From Planctomycetaceae bacterium (GTDB lineage Bacteria; Planctomycetota; Planctomycetia; Pirellulales; UBA1268), in the NCBI GenBank assembly GCA_003488325.1, contig DNLZ01000470.1:1-16424 (forward strand): a stretch of DNA of 16,424 nucleotides, given 5' to 3'. Made by a program: the position numbers and the translations under genes. The notes beneath the pieces are model-generated. The model saw only the letters and a program-made list of their open reading frames with translations, had not been told where the DNA came from and made no database searches. Positions 13,322 to 16,424 of the stretch are shown here, in pieces; the first letter of the stretch is position 1, and every line of letters starts with the position of its first letter.

Positions 13322-16300
13322 CAGGGACCTCGGGGCGAACCAGGGGTAGATCGCGGGCACGACGAACGCGGTGAGGAGCGTGGAGGTGACGATCCCCCCG
13401 ATGACGACCGTCGCGAGGGGCCGCTGGATCTCCGCGCCCGCGCTTGTCGCCAGGGCCATCGGCAGGAATCCGAGGCTCGCCACGAGCGCCGTCATGAGCA
13501 CGGGGCGGATCCGCACCCCCGCCGTCACGATCGCCGCCTCACGTGGGGCGAGGCCCTCCTGCCTCGCGTGCTCCGCTCCCGCCACCCACACCAGTCCGTT
13601 GAGCACCGCCACGCCGAAGAGCGCCACGAAGCCGACGCCCGCCGCGATCGAAAAGGGCATGCCCCGGAGCGCGAGGGCCGCGATTCCGCCGGATGCCGCC
13701 ACCGGCACGGCGACGAAGATCAGGGCCGCGAGCCGGAACGACCGGAAGCTCGCGTAGAGCAGGATCGCGATGAGCCCCAGGACGGCGGGCGTGATCAGGG
13801 CGAGCCGGCGGCTCGCGGACACGAGGTTCTCGAAGTCGCCTCCCCAGCGCAGCGAGTAGCCCGTGGGGAGCCTCACCTGCCGCTCGACCGCGGCCTGCGC
13901 CTCGCGCACGAATCCGGCGACGTCTCGGCCGCGGACGTTCGCCGAGACGAACGTCCGGCGGCGCGAGTTCTCGTGCTCGATCGACGGCGGACTCTCCTCC
14001 ATCCGGATGTCGGCCAGCTCACCGAGCGGCACCGGGCGGCTGCCGGCCGAGCCCACGGGAATCTGCGGCAGGAGATCCGGGTTCTCCCGCCACTGGGGCG
14101 CGAACCGCACGATGAGCGGATACCGCGGCCGGCCCTCGAAGATCACGCCGGCGTCGATGCCGCCCATCGCGGCCACCGTGCGGATCACCTCGGCGCCGTC
14201 GATGTGGTGGCGGGCGAGCTGCTCCGGGCGGGCATCGATCTGCAGCGTGGGAATGTTGGCCTGCCAGTCGGCCCGCACGTCCGCCGCCCCCGGGATGCTC
14301 TCGAGGACCCGCTCGATCTGCTTCCCGACCGCGCCGAGGACGTCGAGGTCGTCGCCGTAGACGAGCACCGCCACGTCGGCCTTCACGCCGGCCACGAGCT
14401 CGTCCACCCGCATCTCGATCGGCTGGCTGAAGCCGAGGTTCGCCTCCGGTGCCACGGCCGCCAGCGCCGCGCCGAGTTTCGTGACGAGTTCGTCGCGGGA
14501 GATTTTCGCGGGCCATTCCGACGGCGGCTTGAGCATCAGCCACACGTCGGTCTGCTGCACGCCCATCACGTCGTTGGCGATCTCGGGGCGGCCCGTCTTG
14601 CAGAACACCGTCTTGACCTCGGGGAAGGCCTTGAGCGCCCGCTCGACACGCGTCGTCACGGGAACGGAGTCCTCGAGCGTCGCGCTCGGCAGCCGCACCA
14701 TCTCGACGAGCAGGTCGCCCTCGTCGAGTCGCGGCATGAACTCGGCACCGAGCCGCAGGGCCACCGGCACGCTCGCGGCCACGAGCGCCGCGGCCACCAG
14801 GGAGATGACCACCGGATGGTGGACGGCCAGCCGCGCGAGCGGCTGGTAGAGACGATGGAACAGCCGCATCACGAGCGGCTCGTGCTCCTCCTCACGCGAG
14901 AGCACCGTCGCCGCGAGCACCGGCATCAGCGTGAGCGAGATCACGAGCGAGCCGGCGAGGGCGAAGAGGACCGTCAGGGCCATCGGCCGGAAGAGCTTCC
15001 CCTCCGTGCCCTCGAGCGCGAGGATCGGCAGGTAGACGATGGCGATGATGAGCTCGCCGAACATCGTCGGGCCGCGGACCTCGATCGCCGCGTCGCGGAC
15101 GACGGCCAGGCGTGAGGCGGTGGGCGGGGCGAGTCCGAGGCGGCGGACGCAGTTCTCGACCATGATCACCGAACTGTCCACCACCAGGCCGAAGTCGATC
15201 GCCCCGAGGCTCATCAGGCTCGCCGGGATCGCACAGGCCCACATGAGGTTCGCGGCGAAGAGCATCGACATCGGAATCGCCAGCGACACGATCAGCCCCG
15301 CGCGCACGTTGCCCAGCAGCACGAGCAGGACGCCGATCACGAGCAGGCCGCCCTCGGCGAGGTTGTGCAGCACGGTGTCGAGCGTCCTGGCGATCAGCTC
15401 CGAGCGGTCGTAGATCACCTCGAGCGTCACCCCCGCGGGAAGCGTCTTCCGGATGGCGTCGAGCTTTTCCTTCGCGGCGGCGACCACGCGGCGGCTGTTC
15501 TCGCCCCGCGTCATCATCACCATGCCGGTGACCACCTCGCCGCGGGCGTCCCGCGTCGCGGCCCCCTGCCGCACGAGGGGCGCGATCGTGACGGTGCCGA
15601 TGTCGCGCACCAGGATCGGCACGCCGCCGGCGGGCGAACGCACCACCACCTGGCCGATGTCGTCGATGCCGTCGAGGAGGGCCTGGCCGCGGATGAACCG
15701 CTGCTCCCCGTGCTTCACGATGTAGCCGCCGCCGGTGCTGGCGTTGTTGCGCTCGAGCGCGTCGATGACCTCGGAGAGTGGAATGCCGTGGCTTGACAGT
15801 CGGTCGGGGTCGACCTGCACCTGGTAGCTTTTCGCGTAGCCGCCATGGCTGTTGATGTTGGTCACGCCCGACACCTCCCGCAGCGCAGGCGCGATCTCCC
15901 ATTCGAGCAGGCTCCGCAGTTCCATCAGGTCGTGCCCCTGGCCGCGGACCTCGAACTGGAGGATCTCTCCGAGCGCCGTCGAGAGCGTGCCGAGGGCCGG
16001 ATCGGGAAGCCCCGGCGGGATGAGCGCCTGCGCCTCGGCCAGGCGCTCGGCCACGAGCTGGCGGGCGAGGAAGATGTCGGTGCCCTCGCGAAAGACGATC
16101 GTCACGAGCGAGATGCCGAACTTGGAGAGGCTGCGTGTCTCCTCGACCGACGGCAGACCGCTCATGGCCAGCTCGACGGGATACGTGATGTATCGCTCCA
16201 CCTCGAGGGGCGTGAGCGTGCCGGCATCGGTGACCACCTGCACCTGCACGTTGACGAGATCCGGCACCGCATCGACCGGAATCCTCGTGGCCGCCAGCAG

Positions 16301-16381
16301 GCCGCCCACGGCCAGCGCGACGAAGAGGCCGATCACGAGAACGCGATTGCCCAACGACCACTCGATCAGGCCCGAGAGCAT
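13313..16381 (-). CDS. czcA: CzcA/CusA-family heavy-metal efflux RND permease
   Basis: A 1022-residue inner-membrane, proton-driven pump of the heavy-metal RND class, full length for the family. TM1 is at about 12-32, followed by the hallmark IPVDAVPDLVNVQVQV and YITYPVELAMSGLP. TM4 carries GAIDFGLVVDSSVIMVENC, with Asp396, Asp402 and Glu409 at the spacing of the CzcA proton-relay acids Asp402, Asp408 and Glu415. The porter domain has KTGRPEIANDVMG and PIEMRVDELVAGVK. CusA copper ligands Met623 and Met672 correspond to Gln610 and Glu661 here, and the Met573 site is not clearly kept. That favours Zn/Co/Cd/Ni over Cu/Ag, although substrate is not proven. The start ATG has GGAGG (minus strand, 16390-16386) four bases upstream. 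Adaptor and channel genes would be expected upstream, beyond the right edge; none is on the left, where it converges on the methyltransferase gene. Confidence 0.95.
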   Translation of the reverse strand: MLSGLIEWSLGNRVLVIGLFVALAVGGLLAATRIPVDAVPDLVNVQVQVVTDAGTLTPLEVERYITYPVELAMSGLPSVEETRSLSKFGISLVTIVFREGTDIFLARQLVAERLAEAQALIPPGLPDPALGTLSTALGEILQFEVRGQGHDLMELRSLLEWEIAPALREVSGVTNINSHGGYAKSYQVQVDPDRLSSHGIPLSEVIDALERNNASTGGGYIVKHGEQRFIRGQALLDGIDDIGQVVVRSPAGGVPILVRDIGTVTIAPLVRQGAATRDARGEVVTGMVMMTRGENSRRVVAAAKEKLDAIRKTLPAGVTLEVIYDRSELIARTLDTVLHNLAEGGLLVIGVLLVLLGNVRAGLIVSLAIPMSMLFAANLMWACAIPASLMSLGAIDFGLVVDSSVIMVENCVRRLGLAPPTASRLAVVRDAAIEVRGPTMFGELIIAIVYLPILALEGTEGKLFRPMALTVLFALAGSLVISLTLMPVLAATVLSREEEHEPLVMRLFHRLYQPLARLAVHHPVVISLVAAALVAASVPVALRLGAEFMPRLDEGDLLVEMVRLPSATLEDSVPVTTRVERALKAFPEVKTVFCKTGRPEIANDVMGVQQTDVWLMLKPPSEWPAKISRDELVTKLGAALAAVAPEANLGFSQPIEMRVDELVAGVKADVAVLVYGDDLDVLGAVGKQIERVLESIPGAADVRADWQANIPTLQIDARPEQLARHHIDGAEVIRTVAAMGGIDAGVIFEGRPRYPLIVRFAPQWRENPDLLPQIPVGSAGSRPVPLGELADIRMEESPPSIEHENSRRRTFVSANVRGRDVAGFVREAQAAVERQVRLPTGYSLRWGGDFENLVSASRRLALITPAVLGLIAILLYASFRSFRLAALIFVAVPVAASGGIAALALRGMPFSIAAGVGFVALFGVAVLNGLVWVAGAEHARQEGLAPREAAIVTAGVRIRPVLMTALVASLGFLPMALATSAGAEIQRPLATVVIGGIVTSTLLTAFVVPAIYPWFAPRSLPD

Positions 16382-16385
16382 CGCG

Positions 16386-16390
16386 CCTCC
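16386..16390 (-). promoter_or_regulatory. Shine-Dalgarno of the metal-pump gene
   Basis: GGAGG on the minus strand is four bases before the ATG at 16381. The spacing is slightly short, but the match is good and supports this start. Confidence 0.55.
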
Positions 16391-16394
16391 GGCT

Positions 16395-16424
16395 TCACGG
16401 CAAGGCTCGGCATCCTGCCGACCT
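16395..16424 (-). other. Possible 3' end of an upstream gene at the window edge
   Basis: On the minus strand one frame runs from the edge for nine codons (RSAGCRALP) to TGA at 16397-16395, 13 nt before the metal-pump ATG. Such close spacing would fit the last codons of an upstream operon partner, for example an adaptor. Nine codons are too few to identify a protein, and this may be non-coding. Confidence 0.15.

Noticed and set aside
13115..15115. Long plus-strand open frame opposite the metal pump
   Set aside because: The His/Arg/Asp-rich translation has no domains, and the minus strand carries an intact CzcA protein throughout.
1..16424. tRNA, rRNA, CRISPR array, insertion sequence or attachment site
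   Set aside because: No cloverleaf, rRNA-like stretch, regularly spaced repeats, transposase-like frame or terminal inverted repeats were seen on reading; coding is nearly continuous and of uniform composition.

Overview
The window is a roughly 16 kb piece of a very GC-rich bacterial chromosome (about 70% GC by eye), with tightly packed genes and no sign of mobile DNA, tRNA, rRNA or CRISPR. The gene content points to a planctomycete, most likely Pirellulales-like. The main reasons are a large secreted protein of the Pirellula/Verrucomicrobium CxxCH heme-binding type and a secreted double PQQ-type beta-propeller protein. A UDP-glucose dehydrogenase of the 'eukaryotic' type is compatible with this. 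The lineage call is an inference from protein families, not from a marker gene.

Layout, left to right: (1) the 3' part of ugd (1-1119, +), cut by the window edge; (2) a secreted tandem beta-propeller protein (1204-3978, +); (3) a 247-bp intergenic region with a candidate terminator hairpin, a candidate promoter and the first two of three related inverted repeats; (4) a compact efflux operon of a lipoprotein-like adaptor (4226-5530), an AcrB-type RND permease (5586-8897) and, overlapping the permease stop by ATGA, a secreted jelly-roll/propeller/HEAT/CxxCH heme protein (8894-12424); (5) a SAM-dependent methyltransferase (12496-13281, +) whose upstream sequence looks like a leaderless promoter; (6) converging on it, a CzcA-type heavy-metal RND pump (13313-16381, -), whose partner genes, if any, lie beyond the right edge.

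How it may work together: the adaptor and permease should form the periplasmic and inner-membrane parts of a tripartite exporter. No outer-membrane channel gene is present, so a TolC-like protein must come from elsewhere. The unusual point is that the third cistron is a large periplasmic heme protein rather than a channel or regulator, and it is translationally coupled to the pump. Upstream, three copies of a CGGAC...GTCCG inverted repeat lie within 124 bp around the operon start, which is a reasonable candidate operator array. The CzcA pump has the proton-relay acids of its class but lacks the copper-binding methionines of CusA, so Zn/Co/Cd/Ni-type substrates are more likely than Cu/Ag.

I found no obviously unprecedented system. 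The best leads are the pump-heme protein coupling, the inverted-repeat array and the leaderless methyltransferase gene.
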